Assembly (NCBI RefSeq): GCF_021390675.1
Contig: NZ_JAJEJV010000004.1
Location: 124,001-188,000, forward strand
DNA: 64,000 nucleotides
DNA from: Dyella sp. 2HG41-7
GTDB taxonomy: Bacteria > Pseudomonadota > Gammaproteobacteria > Xanthomonadales > Rhodanobacteraceae
Direction: 5' to 3'
Shown piece after piece: positions 18,301-26,382 of the stretch. The position numbers and the translations under genes are program-made. A model generated the notes under the pieces. It was not told the origin of the DNA and did no database searches. It saw only the letters and a list, made by a program, of their open reading frames with translations. Within the stretch, counting starts at the first letter, position 1. Each line of letters begins with the position of its first letter.

Positions 18301-18522
18301 GCCTTCATCATGGGCGTGGTGCCGCTAGTCACGTCGCACGGCGCGGGCGCAGAGATGCGCCACGCGATGGGTGTGGCGGTGTTCTCCGGCATGCTGGGCG
18401 TCACCATCTTCGGATTGATCTATACGCCACTGTTCTACGTGCTGATCCGCGCCGTGGTCGAACGCCGCGAAGCGCGCAAGAAGCAGCACGCATCCAACAT
18501 GCCCGCTTTGGAGGGCCATTGA
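15337..18522 (+). CDS. RND multidrug efflux transporter, HAE1 family
   Basis: This 1061-residue inner-membrane pump has the AcrB architecture: TM1 (MKNIAQFFVDRPIMAAVLSL), two large periplasmic loops and 12 membrane segments. The proton-relay residues are present: D411-D412 in GIVVDDAIVVVENV and K949 in GLACKNAILIVEF. It should export hydrophobic drugs, dyes or bile-type compounds by proton antiport as a trimer. ATG 15337 is used because an upstream extension to 15265 would only translate the repeat element (MSPHPNPLPAGE). Its partners are the adaptor upstream and the outer-membrane channel starting one base after its stop. Confidence 0.96.
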   Translation: MKNIAQFFVDRPIMAAVLSLIFVIAGSIAVFKLPISEYPEVVPPTVVVRANYPGASPEVIGETVATPLEEQINGVEGMLYSSSQATSDGQMTLTVTFALGTDLNNAQVEVQNRVSQALPRLPEEVQRLGVTTQKSSPDLTMVVHLTSPDKRYDMLYLSNYARLHVKDILARLDGVGDVQIFGAGEYSMRVWLDPNKLAQRSMTTSDVVHSIQEQNVAVAAGALNAPPVPGNTDFQLNIHTQGRLSTAEEFGNIIVRTEPTGGVVHLRDVARVELGSNQYALRSMLDNQPAVAIPIFARPGSNAIQISDEVRATMEDLKKDFPQGIEYHIVYDPTVFVRGSIEAVAHTLIEAIFLVVLVVILFLQTWRASVIPLVAVPVSLIGTFAVMYLVGFSLNALSLFGLVLAIGIVVDDAIVVVENVERNIELGHTPREATRRAMNEVTGPIIATALVLCAVFVPTAFISGLTGQFYRQFALTIAISTVISAFNSLSLSPALAAVLLRGHDAPKDRLSILMDKALGWFFRPFNRFFHRSADNYVGGVRRIIGKGPVALVVYAGLMGLTWLGFSHVPMGFVPQQDKQYLVSFAQLPDAASLDRTEDVIHRMSEMALKQPGVQSAVAFPGLSINGFTNATNAGIVFETLKPFEERRDPSLSAGAIAAALNQKFATIQDAYIATFPPPPVQGLGTIGGFRIQIEDRGQLGFDELYKQTQNLIAKSQKTPALAGLFSSYQVSVPQIDADVNREKAKAEGIDLNDANETLQAYLGSLYVNDFNRFGRVYQVNVSAEPGFRHEPEDILQLKTRNAKGDMVPLGSFVTVKRTAGLERVQHYNGYITAEINGGPAPGFSSGQAQAAMEKLAQENLPNGMSYEWTELTYQQILAGNTAVLVFPLCVLLVFLVLSSLYESWSLPLAVILIVPMVLLSAIAGVWLSGGDNNIFTQIGLIVLVGLACKNAILIVEFARERQHEGMTRYDAVLEAARLRLRPILMTSIAFIMGVVPLVTSHGAGAEMRHAMGVAVFSGMLGVTIFGLIYTPLFYVLIRAVVERREARKKQHASNMPALEGH

Positions 18523-18523
18523 G

Positions 18524-19957
18524 ATGACACGTTTTCTTCGTAATACCGCTTTGTTCGCAGCACTCGCGCTGGCCGGATGCGCCAGCGTGGGGCCCGATTA
18601 CAAAACCCCCAACACGGCCGCAGCGAATGTTCAGGGCGTGGATGCGACGCGCGAAAATCAGGCGCAATTTCAGGCGACCTGGTGGAAGCAGTTCAACGAT
18701 CCCGTGCTGGACGCGCTGATTCAGCACGCGGCCAAGGGCAGCCTCGACTTGCGTATCGCGCAAGCGCGGCTAGCCGAATCGCGCGCTTTGCTCGGTAGCG
18801 CAAAGTCGGATCAGTTGCCGACCCTCGATGCGACGGCTGCGTATAGCCGTTCCATCGAACAGCAACCCGGTTTCACCACGCAGCGCGTTCCGGTCGACAC
18901 GTATCAGGCTGGGTTCGATGCGTCGTGGGAAATCGACGTGTTCGGCGGCGTGCGTCGCTCCGTCGAGGCCGCTCGCGCCGATCTTGGCGCGAGCGAGGCG
19001 TCGTTGCACGATGCACAAGTGAGCCTGCTCGCCGAAGTGGCGCGCAATTACTTCGAACTGCGCGGCACGCAACAGCGGCTCGCCATCGCGCAACGCAATA
19101 TCGCCAACCAGTCCGATTCGCTGAAACTGATTAGCGCCCGCGCACAGATCGGCACGGCGTCGGAACAAGATGTCGCTAGCGCAAGCGCGCAGCTCAGCGC
19201 GGCGAAAGCGCAATTGCCGGTGCTCGATGCGCAAGCGCGTTCATACGAGTATCGGCTTGCCGTGTTGCTTGGCGAGCGTCCGGGCGAGTTGGATGTCGAT
19301 GTGTCGCCGACCACGTTCAAGCCCATATCGACGGTGCTGCCGATGGGCGATGCGGGCGATGTGCTGTCGCGTCGTCCCGATGTGCGCGTGGCGGAGCGTC
19401 AGTACGCCGCCGCGACGGCACGCATCGGCGTGGCGAAAGCGGATTTCTTTCCGCATCTCTCGCTCGGCGGTTTTTTCGGCTTCCTATCGGGACGCAGTAA
19501 CGACTTCGGCGGCATTGCATCGCGAGCGTGGTCGTTCACGCCGAGCATCACGTGGAACGGCTTGAACGTGGAACGTGTGCGTTCGAACCTGCACGCCAGC
19601 GAAGCACGCGCCGACGCAGCGCAAGCGAACTACCAGCGCACGGTGCTGCAGGCCGTGGAAGACGTGGACAACGCGGTGGTGAACTACAACGCCGAACATG
19701 CGCGTATCGAGCAACTGATCGCGCAAGCCGAGCAGAGTCGCCGCGCAGCCGATCTCGCGCGCATTCGCTATCAGGAAGGCGCGACCGGTTATCTGGAACT
19801 TCTGGATGCCGAACGCGTGCAGCTTTCCGCGGAAGATGCGTTGGCGCAGTCGGAAAGCACGATCGATACGCGTGCGGTGGCGTTGTACAAGGCGCTGGGC
19901 GGCGGATGGGAAGCGTGCGGCGACGCCAGCTGCTCTCAAGTCGCGCAAGCGCCGTAA
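18524..19957 (+). CDS. Outer-membrane efflux lipoprotein (NodT/OprM family)
   Basis: This 477-residue protein begins with a lipoprotein signal and lipobox (LALAGCAS, Cys near residue 19). It contains the two repeated outer-membrane efflux protein domains, with QARLAESRALLGSAKSDQLP in the first and the corresponding RRPDVRVAERQYAAATARIGVAKADFFP in the second. It forms a trimeric outer-membrane and periplasmic tunnel for the RND pump. The start is ATG 18524, one base after the pump stop, so it is the last gene of the efflux operon. A MITE-like inverted repeat follows at 19977. Confidence 0.95.
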   Translation: MTRFLRNTALFAALALAGCASVGPDYKTPNTAAANVQGVDATRENQAQFQATWWKQFNDPVLDALIQHAAKGSLDLRIAQARLAESRALLGSAKSDQLPTLDATAAYSRSIEQQPGFTTQRVPVDTYQAGFDASWEIDVFGGVRRSVEAARADLGASEASLHDAQVSLLAEVARNYFELRGTQQRLAIAQRNIANQSDSLKLISARAQIGTASEQDVASASAQLSAAKAQLPVLDAQARSYEYRLAVLLGERPGELDVDVSPTTFKPISTVLPMGDAGDVLSRRPDVRVAERQYAAATARIGVAKADFFPHLSLGGFFGFLSGRSNDFGGIASRAWSFTPSITWNGLNVERVRSNLHASEARADAAQANYQRTVLQAVEDVDNAVVNYNAEHARIEQLIAQAEQSRRAADLARIRYQEGATGYLELLDAERVQLSAEDALAQSESTIDTRAVALYKALGGGWEACGDASCSQVAQAP

Positions 19958-19976
19958 TCTCTACGCCTGCTCGACC

Positions 19977-20091
19977 GTCATTCCGGCGCAGGCCGGAATC
20001 CAGTACAAATATGCGTCCGAAGGACACTAAATAGATTTAGAGTGCTTCGCACGACGTATTGAAACTGGATTCCGGCCTGCGCCGGAATGAC
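19977..20091. repeat. MITE-like element with perfect 28 bp terminal inverted repeats
   Basis: The ends are perfect inverted copies of 28 bases (19977-20004 and 20064-20091). The left end begins GTCATTCCGGCGCAGGCC. They flank a 59 bp core of lower GC. Each arm is itself a small hairpin (TTCCGG...CCGGAA). The element lies between the stop codons of the convergent efflux-channel and AI-2E-family genes and could act as a bidirectional terminator. Confidence 0.85.
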
Positions 20092-20108
20092 GAGCGCGAC
20101 AGTCAAAA

Positions 20109-21284
20109 TCAGCGCTGCACCATCCGCGCAAACCACTCCCAGCCGCGCACGCGTTCGGCAATCAGCTTGGCGCTGGTCAACATCGGCACCGCGAGCAACG
20201 CGCCGGGCACGCCCCACAGCCAACCCCAGATCAACAACCACACCAGAATCGCGATCGGACTGACGCGCATGCGTCGTCCGAGAATCATCGGCGATATCAG
20301 ATTGCCTTCCACCGCGGTAATGCACGCAAAGCACAAGGCCGGCAGCAGCGCGGTGGTCAGCTCGTTGAAATGGAGCATGCCCACGAACAACAACGTGGTC
20401 GTGGTCACGATGGCGCCGACATACGGAATGAAATTGGCGAACATCGCCACCGTGCCCCATAGCAACGGATCGGGCATGCCCAGCAACGTCAACATGCCGG
20501 CCGTGACCAAACCCAGCGACGCGTTGATCACCAAGGTGGTGAGGATGTAGCGCGACACTTCGCTCTGAATACCGCGCACGATGCTCACGGCGTGGCGTTT
20601 GTAGCCGAAGCTCGGCGCAATTTCGACCAGCCGGCGCAGAATCAGATCGCCATAAACCAGGAAGAAGTACACCAGCAACACCACGGTAAGCACGGCCGCC
20701 AGCACCTTCGGCGCGTTGGCGAGCACATCCCAGATATTGATCGCGACATCGCTGGTGGCCTGTGTCGCATCCGGACGCGCGGCGTGTCCGTTGACGAGTG
20801 TTTGCGTCGCGCGGCCCGCCGCTTCCAACGGGCGCATGAAGTGTTCGAGCTTGGGTACAAAGCTGCGGATGGTCGACGGCGCGCCGTGTAACCACCCCAT
20901 CGCCGGTTGCGTCAGCGCGCTGATGCCAGCGCCAATGGCGGCGATCAGCGAGAGCATCAACACGCTGGCGCCAAGCCAGCGCGGAATGTGATGACGCGTG
21001 CCGCGCGCCACGATGGGATTCAAGGCAAGCCCGATAAACGCCGCTAGCACCAGCGGAATGATCAGCGCCTTGACGAGGGTGATGGTGTAAAGCAGGGCCA
21101 GCATAAGCAGCGCATTGAGCGTCATGCGAATGCCGCGCAGGTGACCGCGCAAGCGATACACGCCGCGCGTGGCGTGTTTGACTTCCTTGCTGATCTCGGC
21201 GGATGCGGGCGACGTCGATGCGCCGTGCGCTTTGCCATCCTCCGACGCGGTGTTCTCCAGCGTCGTACGTTCGATGGCGCTCAT
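20109..21284 (-). CDS. AI-2E/PerM family transporter
   Basis: This 391-residue membrane protein has a charged N-terminal tail of about 55 residues and then the PerM-type pattern of about eight hydrophobic segments. The conserved C-terminal region includes GTVAMFANFIPYVGAIV and GNLISPMILGRRMRVSPIAI. Family members are proposed exporters of AI-2 or cation/proton antiporters; the substrate here is unknown. Its ATG overlaps the stop of the upstream 105-residue gene (ATGA), making it the distal gene of a membrane-stress-type cluster. Confidence 0.85.
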   Translation of the reverse strand: MSAIERTTLENTASEDGKAHGASTSPASAEISKEVKHATRGVYRLRGHLRGIRMTLNALLMLALLYTITLVKALIIPLVLAAFIGLALNPIVARGTRHHIPRWLGASVLMLSLIAAIGAGISALTQPAMGWLHGAPSTIRSFVPKLEHFMRPLEAAGRATQTLVNGHAARPDATQATSDVAINIWDVLANAPKVLAAVLTVVLLVYFFLVYGDLILRRLVEIAPSFGYKRHAVSIVRGIQSEVSRYILTTLVINASLGLVTAGMLTLLGMPDPLLWGTVAMFANFIPYVGAIVTTTTLLFVGMLHFNELTTALLPALCFACITAVEGNLISPMILGRRMRVSPIAILVWLLIWGWLWGVPGALLAVPMLTSAKLIAERVRGWEWFARMVQR

Positions 21285-21598
21285 GTGTCGTCGCGTTCGT
21301 AGTCGCTGTCGCTATCGACGTTTTGGTCCGCGCTGAATTCGGCGATCCAACGCGCGCCGTGCGCCACGACTTCGGCGAATCCCGTACTGACCAGGGACAC
21401 CAATCCCGGCACGCGCATGGGCCCGACGCCCAGCGTGCCCAACGCAAACCCTGCGCCGGCGGCCGCGCCCACGGTCGTCAGTGGATGTCGGTAGCCGCGC
21501 TCCAATAATTGAGCGGCCGGCATGGCCAGTTCGTTGCGGTACGCCGCGACGCGTTCGCGTGCGACACGCACCTGTCGAAGTCGTTTAAACAAGCTCAT
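21281..21598 (-). CDS. Small protein of a yqj-like membrane cluster, unknown function
   Basis: This 105-residue protein starts at ATG 21598 (MSLFKRLRQVRVARERV). It overlaps the upstream YqjE-like stop and the downstream AI-2E start by ATGA in each case, so all three are translationally coupled. It has a basic N-terminus, one Gly/Ala-rich hydrophobic stretch (TTVGAAAGAGFALGTLGVGP) and an acidic tail (DQNVDSDSDYERDD). It occupies the place of YqjK in the E. coli yqjCDEK operon, but clear homology cannot be claimed by eye. A longer frame to 21889 is a shadow of the YqjE-like gene. Confidence 0.7.
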   Translation of the reverse strand: MSLFKRLRQVRVARERVAAYRNELAMPAAQLLERGYRHPLTTVGAAAGAGFALGTLGVGPMRVPGLVSLVSTGFAEVVAHGARWIAEFSADQNVDSDSDYERDDT

Positions 21599-22068
21599 GT
21601 CACGCCTCCCCCTTTGTCGGCGTCGATGTCCTGCTCGGCCTTCTGCACGGCGATTTGCATCATCGCATGCCATTCCTGGCGCGTCGCCGGCAGACTCATC
21701 CAATGCATGCAGCGCCGGAACAGCAAAATTGCGCCGAGCAGTGCCAAGACTTCCAACACCGCGAGTCCGACGAAAGCCAGGATCCAGGAGTGGAACCACT
21801 TGGCCAGCAGCAGCCCGATTAAGCCCAGTACGGTGAGCCCAAGCCCGACACCGGCGATGGTGGCGGCCAAGCCAGCCGCCAGGATCCACGACACGGCGCT
21901 GCGCGCCAGCCCGAGCTCGGCGGCCAGTAACTGCAGTTGCGCGCCGAACAGGCTGCGCACCGAGCGCGCCAAACGTGCGAACTCGTCGATCAGCCCGCTC
22001 GATGCCGGCTCGCCGGTTGGGTCCGGCGGCGGCCCCGCTGCGTCGTTATCGTGCACGGAATCGTGCAT
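21595..22068 (-). CDS. Phage-holin-superfamily III (YqjE-like) membrane protein
   Basis: This 157-residue protein has an amphipathic helical N-terminal region (FARLARSVRSLFGAQLQLLAAELGLAR) and two long membrane segments separated by a short turn (LLAKWFHSW). That is the pattern of PF07332/YqjE. Family members are chromosomal stress-associated inner-membrane proteins, often beside YqjD; despite the family name this is not evidence of a prophage. It follows the DUF883 gene by 36 bp and overlaps the next gene. Confidence 0.8.
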   Translation of the reverse strand: MHDSVHDNDAAGPPPDPTGEPASSGLIDEFARLARSVRSLFGAQLQLLAAELGLARSAVSWILAAGLAATIAGVGLGLTVLGLIGLLLAKWFHSWILAFVGLAVLEVLALLGAILLFRRCMHWMSLPATRQEWHAMMQIAVQKAEQDIDADKGGGVT

Positions 22069-22104
22069 GGACGGCCCCCGTGCTCGGAAATGCGCCGGTC
22101 AAGC

Positions 22105-22467
22105 TCAGCGACGCAGAATGCGGCCGAGCAACCAGCCGGCGCCCAGGGCGATCGCCACCGCCTGCACGGGTTTTTCGCGCACGTATTCGCGCACTTCTTC
22201 CAACCATTCGTCGGCGCGATCGCGGGCTTGATCGTACGCGACACGGCCACGTTCGGTGGCATCGGCGACCTTGTCGGTCGCACGGCCGGCGGCGTTGGCA
22301 GCTTTGTCGGTGGCCTGGTGCACGCGTTCTTCCACGCGATCCGCGGCGCGGTCGAATTTTTCCTTACTGCTGGCGACGGCATCGGACGTCGCCTGCTTGA
22401 TGCGCTCGGCGCCGCTATCGATGCGGTCGTGCGCGCGGTTCTCGTGCGTCTGGACTTCTTTGTTCAT
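22105..22467 (-). CDS. DUF883 family protein (YqjD/ElaB-like)
   Basis: This 120-residue protein has a long charged, repeat-rich helical region (ADRVEERVHQATDKAANAAG, then ATDKVADATERGR) and a C-terminal membrane anchor (VREKPVQAVAIALGAGWLLGRILRR). That matches the C-tail-anchored YqjD/ElaB family, in which E. coli members bind ribosomes at the inner membrane in stationary phase. ATG 22467 is preceded by GGGAGA and preferred over an upstream ATG at 22494. It precedes the YqjE-like gene, as in E. coli. Confidence 0.85.
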   Translation of the reverse strand: MNKEVQTHENRAHDRIDSGAERIKQATSDAVASSKEKFDRAADRVEERVHQATDKAANAAGRATDKVADATERGRVAYDQARDRADEWLEEVREYVREKPVQAVAIALGAGWLLGRILRR

Positions 22468-22539
22468 GACGTTCTCCCGTTGCAAGGTCTTCACTCTAAC
22501 GGTTTGCCGCGGCGTTGGCGGTACTTTCCCTTGTGCTGT

Positions 22540-22695
22540 TCAGCTAGAGCGCCGGAAAAATGCGATGGCGGCCAGTATCAAAAACAGCACGAACAATACT
22601 TTGGCGATCCATGCGGCGGTACCCGCTATGCCGGTAAAACCCAGGAGCGCGGCGATGACGGCGATGACCAAAAATACCAAGGCGTAGTGCAACAT
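22540..22695 (-). CDS. DUF1328 small membrane protein (YtjA-like)
   Basis: This 51-residue, almost entirely hydrophobic protein ([20 protein letters not shown], then a second membrane span and FFRRSS) matches the DUF1328/YtjA family of two-span inner-membrane proteins. These are usually induced by envelope or osmotic stress. The ATG is preceded by AAGGAG, which fixes the start. It is the first gene of the yqj-like cluster, and its function is unknown. Confidence 0.85.
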   Translation of the reverse strand: MLHYALVFLVIAVIAALLGFTGIAGTAAWIAKVLFVLFLILAAIAFFRRSS

Positions 22696-22849
22696 GGCCG
22701 CGCTCCTTCGGACTGGGGCGCTTGTCTGCGCCCCTTTTCCATGTGCCATACACCGCGCTGCGCCAACGTGAAGATCGGCGTTGCGGCGTGCGTCGCGCAT
22801 CTCACTATTGAGATGTCACGATCGCTATGTCATCTCGTCCGCGCGACGT

Positions 22850-23473
22850 TCACGCCGGCACATTGGGATTGAGACTGTAGGTGCCGACGATTTCGGCGTC
22901 ATCCAGCACATGTCCGGCCATCGCGGCGCGCAGTTCAGCCAGGGAAAATCCTTCGTCCAAAGAAAGGCTGGGCGTATCCAGCGCATGGATGCGGAAGTGA
23001 TAGTGATGCACGAGCGAATCGTTCCACGGCGGACACGGGCCGTCGTAGCCCAGATACGTGCCGCCCATCTGCAGATCGCCCGCGAACCAGTCGGTGTAGC
23101 TGTTGACGCCTTGCACGCTGCCGGGTGGCCCGAACGGTTCTTGCTTGCCGCCAGGCGTGATTTCGTCGCTGCACGCGGCCTCACCCAGTTCGCCGCATTC
23201 GGCGGGAATGTTCGCCATCAGCCAATGCACGAATTCCACGCGCGGCAGGTCGGCGGGCACGGTGCGGCCTTCTTTGTTCACATCGTCCGGCTTGCTGGGT
23301 ACATCGGTATCGATGCACGTGAGCACGAACGAACGCGTCCCAGCAGGTGCGCCTTTCCATGCCAGATGCGGACTGCGGTTATCCGACAGCATCACGGGCT
23401 GACCGGGCGCGCCGAATGCCAGTTGCGGCGGGATCGGCTTGCCGTTTTCAAAATTGTCGCTGCGAAGTTGCAT
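22850..23473 (-). CDS. YbhB/YbcL family (PEBP-like) protein
   Basis: This 207-residue protein contains the phosphatidylethanolamine-binding-protein fold signatures. These are the DxD-type segment (SPHLAWKGAPAGTRSFVLTCIDTD), FVHWLMANIP and a GPCPPWND...HHYHFRIHALD block like the bacterial PPxGxxHHY motif. There is no signal peptide, so it is probably cytoplasmic. The family includes kinase-inhibitor-like proteins with unclear bacterial roles. ATG 23473 is taken; another in-frame start at 23506 is possible. It stands alone between a 154 bp gap and a metallo-beta-lactamase-like gene. Confidence 0.87.
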   Translation of the reverse strand: MQLRSDNFENGKPIPPQLAFGAPGQPVMLSDNRSPHLAWKGAPAGTRSFVLTCIDTDVPSKPDDVNKEGRTVPADLPRVEFVHWLMANIPAECGELGEAACSDEITPGGKQEPFGPPGSVQGVNSYTDWFAGDLQMGGTYLGYDGPCPPWNDSLVHHYHFRIHALDTPSLSLDEGFSLAELRAAMAGHVLDDAEIVGTYSLNPNVPA

Positions 23474-23641
23474 GAAGGTCGCCTTGGCTGTGCGGACGGA
23501 AAGCATTCAACGTGGGGACACGCCGGAATCCGCGCAAGCCTGCGCGCATCGCAGCATGGCCGTACAGCTTACCGCGACCGCGATGATCCGGTCGTGACAG
23601 CGGCGGCCATGCTGCGCGCCCGTCGATGGAATGGCGACCGA

Positions 23642-25216
23642 TCAGCCCGTCGTCTTGCCAGCGCCTTTGGGCGTGCTCGCCTGATCGACCATGCGCCGCA
23701 CGTCCACCCACGGCGTGGGCCCCTGATGCATCGCATAGACCGTGTCGACATCCAGATGCTCGCGCGCGACGGCTTGCATCACTTCGTACATCAGATCCGG
23801 ATCGTAGAGCGTGTTGTCGGCGTTCATCGCCAGCGTATCGCTCGCATACAGCAATTTGCGCGCCGGAAAGTAGACCATGTACTGACGCTCGGTCGATGCG
23901 CCGCGCAGCGGATACAACACCACACGGTTGTCGCCTTTGCCGATCTCCACGCGATCGCCCACGGTGATCCAATGCGGCGCCTTGGGATGCGTTTGCAGAT
24001 CGTCCGGCTGCAGTCGATGCGGCGCGTCGACGAGGCGATTCAACAGCGGCTTGTTGAGATCGAGCACGTAGACCGGAACATTTTCGGCGACGGCCTGCCG
24101 CACGCCCGCCATATGCGGCCAGGAATCGGATGTACTGAGCACGCCTTTGATCGGCGCGCCCGGATATTCGCTGCGCACTTTCGCCAGAATGCCGTGGACA
24201 TAGCTGTCGGATATCGGCGCTTCGATCACCAGCACGCCATCGTCCTGTTTGATCAGCGTGGTATTCCATGCGCCCTGGTAAAGCTCCACGCCCGGCGCCA
24301 GCTCAACGCGCTGTTTGTCGCTGAAAAGGCGATGCCATCCCTTCGATTGCGCGCTCTTCGCGGCGGTGGCGGCGTCCATCGCAAAGGATTTCTCGTCGAT
24401 GGCGGCATTGAAACTTGGATCGAGTATTTGCGCGGAGGCGTACCACATGCCGTTGCGCCAATCGACGCGGTTGGTCGGGTAGATCACGCCCTGTTCGACA
24501 TGCCAATTGTCCAGGTAGACGCGTTGCTGCACATCGCCCCACGCATACCAAAAATCCTTGAAGGTGCGCGTGCGCTCCCACGCATCCGGCAAATGGTTGT
24601 CGGCGTTAAGCAGCACTTTGATCGGTACGCCTTGCCAGGTGAACGCAATCACGCTGTGTGGCGTGGCGCGCAGCCATTGCGACGGTTCGTAATGCAGATC
24701 GCCCGCGGCGGCGGCATTCAACAGCAAGCGCTCAGGACCAAGCGCCAAGGTATCGTTGACGTCGTCAAGATCGGCGAGCGAACAGGGCGAATCGCCTTGT
24801 TTGGTGTGATAGACACCGCCTTGTGGCGTCGCGACAAGAGTGACGTCGATATCGGCCGTATGCGCGTCCGCTTCGGGCCACGTCATATGCGCATCGCGCA
24901 GCACGCGTTGCTTATCGAAATCGACGGTGACTTTGTCGCGCTCGTACGCGGTGATAAAGGGTTGCTGCCGATACGATTGCTCCGACAACACCGTGTGACC
25001 GATCACTTCATAGCTTGCGCTGTGTATGCCGGCGAGACGTTGCCGTCCACCCATCGCGTCGACGGCTTGATCGACGCACGCTTTCGCATCGATGCCCTCG
25101 CAACCGGGGTGGGATGAACTTTTCACGATGTCGCCGTCCTGAGGGACATCGGCGGCGAATGCGGAAGGAGTGAGCGCCAACGCGATCAGCGCGGCGAGGG
25201 TCAAGCGACGTTCCAT
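23642..25216 (-). CDS. Exported metallo-beta-lactamase-fold protein with degenerate metal motif
   Basis: This 524-residue protein starts with a clear signal peptide (MERRLTLAALIALALTPSAFA). The middle and C-terminal halves resemble MBL-fold proteins of the SoxH-like type: NTTLIKQDDGVLVIEAPISD, IKGVLSTSDSWPHMAGVRQAV and LLYASDTLAMN. The HxHxDH position is replaced by STSDSWPH, so the usual zinc site appears incomplete. ATG 25216 is preceded by GGGAAG. Located in the periplasm if the signal is cleaved. Enzymatic function cannot be assumed. Neighbours give no clear pathway. Confidence 0.75.
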   Translation of the reverse strand: MERRLTLAALIALALTPSAFAADVPQDGDIVKSSSHPGCEGIDAKACVDQAVDAMGGRQRLAGIHSASYEVIGHTVLSEQSYRQQPFITAYERDKVTVDFDKQRVLRDAHMTWPEADAHTADIDVTLVATPQGGVYHTKQGDSPCSLADLDDVNDTLALGPERLLLNAAAAGDLHYEPSQWLRATPHSVIAFTWQGVPIKVLLNADNHLPDAWERTRTFKDFWYAWGDVQQRVYLDNWHVEQGVIYPTNRVDWRNGMWYASAQILDPSFNAAIDEKSFAMDAATAAKSAQSKGWHRLFSDKQRVELAPGVELYQGAWNTTLIKQDDGVLVIEAPISDSYVHGILAKVRSEYPGAPIKGVLSTSDSWPHMAGVRQAVAENVPVYVLDLNKPLLNRLVDAPHRLQPDDLQTHPKAPHWITVGDRVEIGKGDNRVVLYPLRGASTERQYMVYFPARKLLYASDTLAMNADNTLYDPDLMYEVMQAVAREHLDVDTVYAMHQGPTPWVDVRRMVDQASTPKGAGKTTG

Positions 25217-25362
25217 TTCGGCTTCCCGGCAGCGCCCCGTCTCTTTCATCGTGGGGCAGTGGCGCGCAAGTTACGCGGATGCACAGAGGCATCCACCTGC
25301 GGAAAGTCACGTCGTTCGGGGTGTCTCTTGGCAGGGTTCGCGTGCGTGCATCGCGCCGCACA

Positions 25363-26382
25363 TTACGCCACCGGCGATTGACCGGCGGCGATCGCGTTGA
25401 AGCGGGCAGCGATGTAGTCGTCGCAAAAGCTGGTCATGTCCCAGCCGCGAATAAAGCCGCAATGGCCACCGTGATCGGCGATGTCCAATTCGATATTGGG
25501 CGGCAATTCCAGTTTTTCGAAGGCGTCGACAGGGATCACCGGATCGTCGCGCGCCGTCAGAATGGTGGCCGGAATCTGCAAACTTTCCAGCGTGCGGCCC
25601 GCGACGGAATAGCCGTCCAAATATGCTTCCAGCGAACCGAAATCGGTGTGGCGCAACACCAGCGCTTCGGTGAGTCCGCGCAGATCCTGTTTCAGTTCCT
25701 GCAATTCGAAATATTGAACATTCGGAAACGCCGCCTGTTTCGCACGCAGCGAACGGCGCCATTTATTCATGAAGTACGCCTGATAAAACCACGGCGCGGA
25801 TTCTTCCAGCGAAAACAAACCTTCGCTCGGATCGATAATGGGACACACCGCCAACGCATAGCTCAGCACGATGCCTTTGGAAGGCGCCTGCAGCGCTACG
25901 CGCAAGGCGAAATTTCCACCCAGCGAAAATCCCGCCAGCGCGATCGTCGGCGACGGCCAACGTTTCGCGATATCGCCGACCGCGTTCACCACTTCATCGA
26001 TGCGACAGGAATGGAACAGCGCTTCGTTGAGTCCGTGGCTCTCGCCGTGATCGCGAAAGTTGAGACGAAAAATATCCCACCCGTCTTCCAGCAGGCGGCT
26101 GCCAGTCTGCAACACGTAGGTGGAATCGACGCTGCCTTCCCAACCGTGAAACAGCACGGCCAGTCCGCGCGAGGTCGGTTGCGTTTTCTGTCGCGTGATG
26201 GAGCCGGTGAGGCGTACGCCGTTGCCGCCATCCACCATCACCGATTCCGCCCCTTCCAGCACGCGATAAGCGCGGCGCGGCAGCAAACGGCGGCGCACAC
26301 CGCTGGACGAAAGCATGGTTTGGATATGTCCGCTGGTCAGCGGCCAGTGCGGATGGAAATCGCGTCCTTGCGGTAGGGTCAT
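25363..26382 (-). CDS. Alpha/beta-fold hydrolase, YheT family
   Basis: This 339-residue protein matches the YheT/ABHD esterase family: LTSGHIQTML near the N-terminus, LFHGWEGSVDSTYV, FRLNFRDHGES, nucleophile elbow GFSLGGNFALR, acid region TARDDPVIPV and late His in ADHGGHCGFI. Substrates are probably lipid or medium-chain esters, and the protein is cytoplasmic. The start ATG 26382 overlaps the upstream acyltransferase stop (ATGA), so the two genes are coupled. A 585-residue frame extending to 27120 mixes this gene with an out-of-frame reading of the acyltransferase and is rejected. Confidence 0.9.
   Translation of the reverse strand: MTLPQGRDFHPHWPLTSGHIQTMLSSSGVRRRLLPRRAYRVLEGAESVMVDGGNGVRLTGSITRQKTQPTSRGLAVLFHGWEGSVDSTYVLQTGSRLLEDGWDIFRLNFRDHGESHGLNEALFHSCRIDEVVNAVGDIAKRWPSPTIALAGFSLGGNFALRVALQAPSKGIVLSYALAVCPIIDPSEGLFSLEESAPWFYQAYFMNKWRRSLRAKQAAFPNVQYFELQELKQDLRGLTEALVLRHTDFGSLEAYLDGYSVAGRTLESLQIPATILTARDDPVIPVDAFEKLELPPNIELDIADHGGHCGFIRGWDMTSFCDDYIAARFNAIAAGQSPVA

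Noticed and set aside
21595-22068. Prophage holin
   Set aside because: The YqjE-like family is chromosomal and sits with YqjD- and DUF1328-like genes; no phage genes nearby.
22781-25117. Plus-strand frame of 778 codons across PEBP and MBL-like genes
   Set aside because: Both underlying minus-strand genes have convincing motifs and ribosome sites; the plus frame does not.
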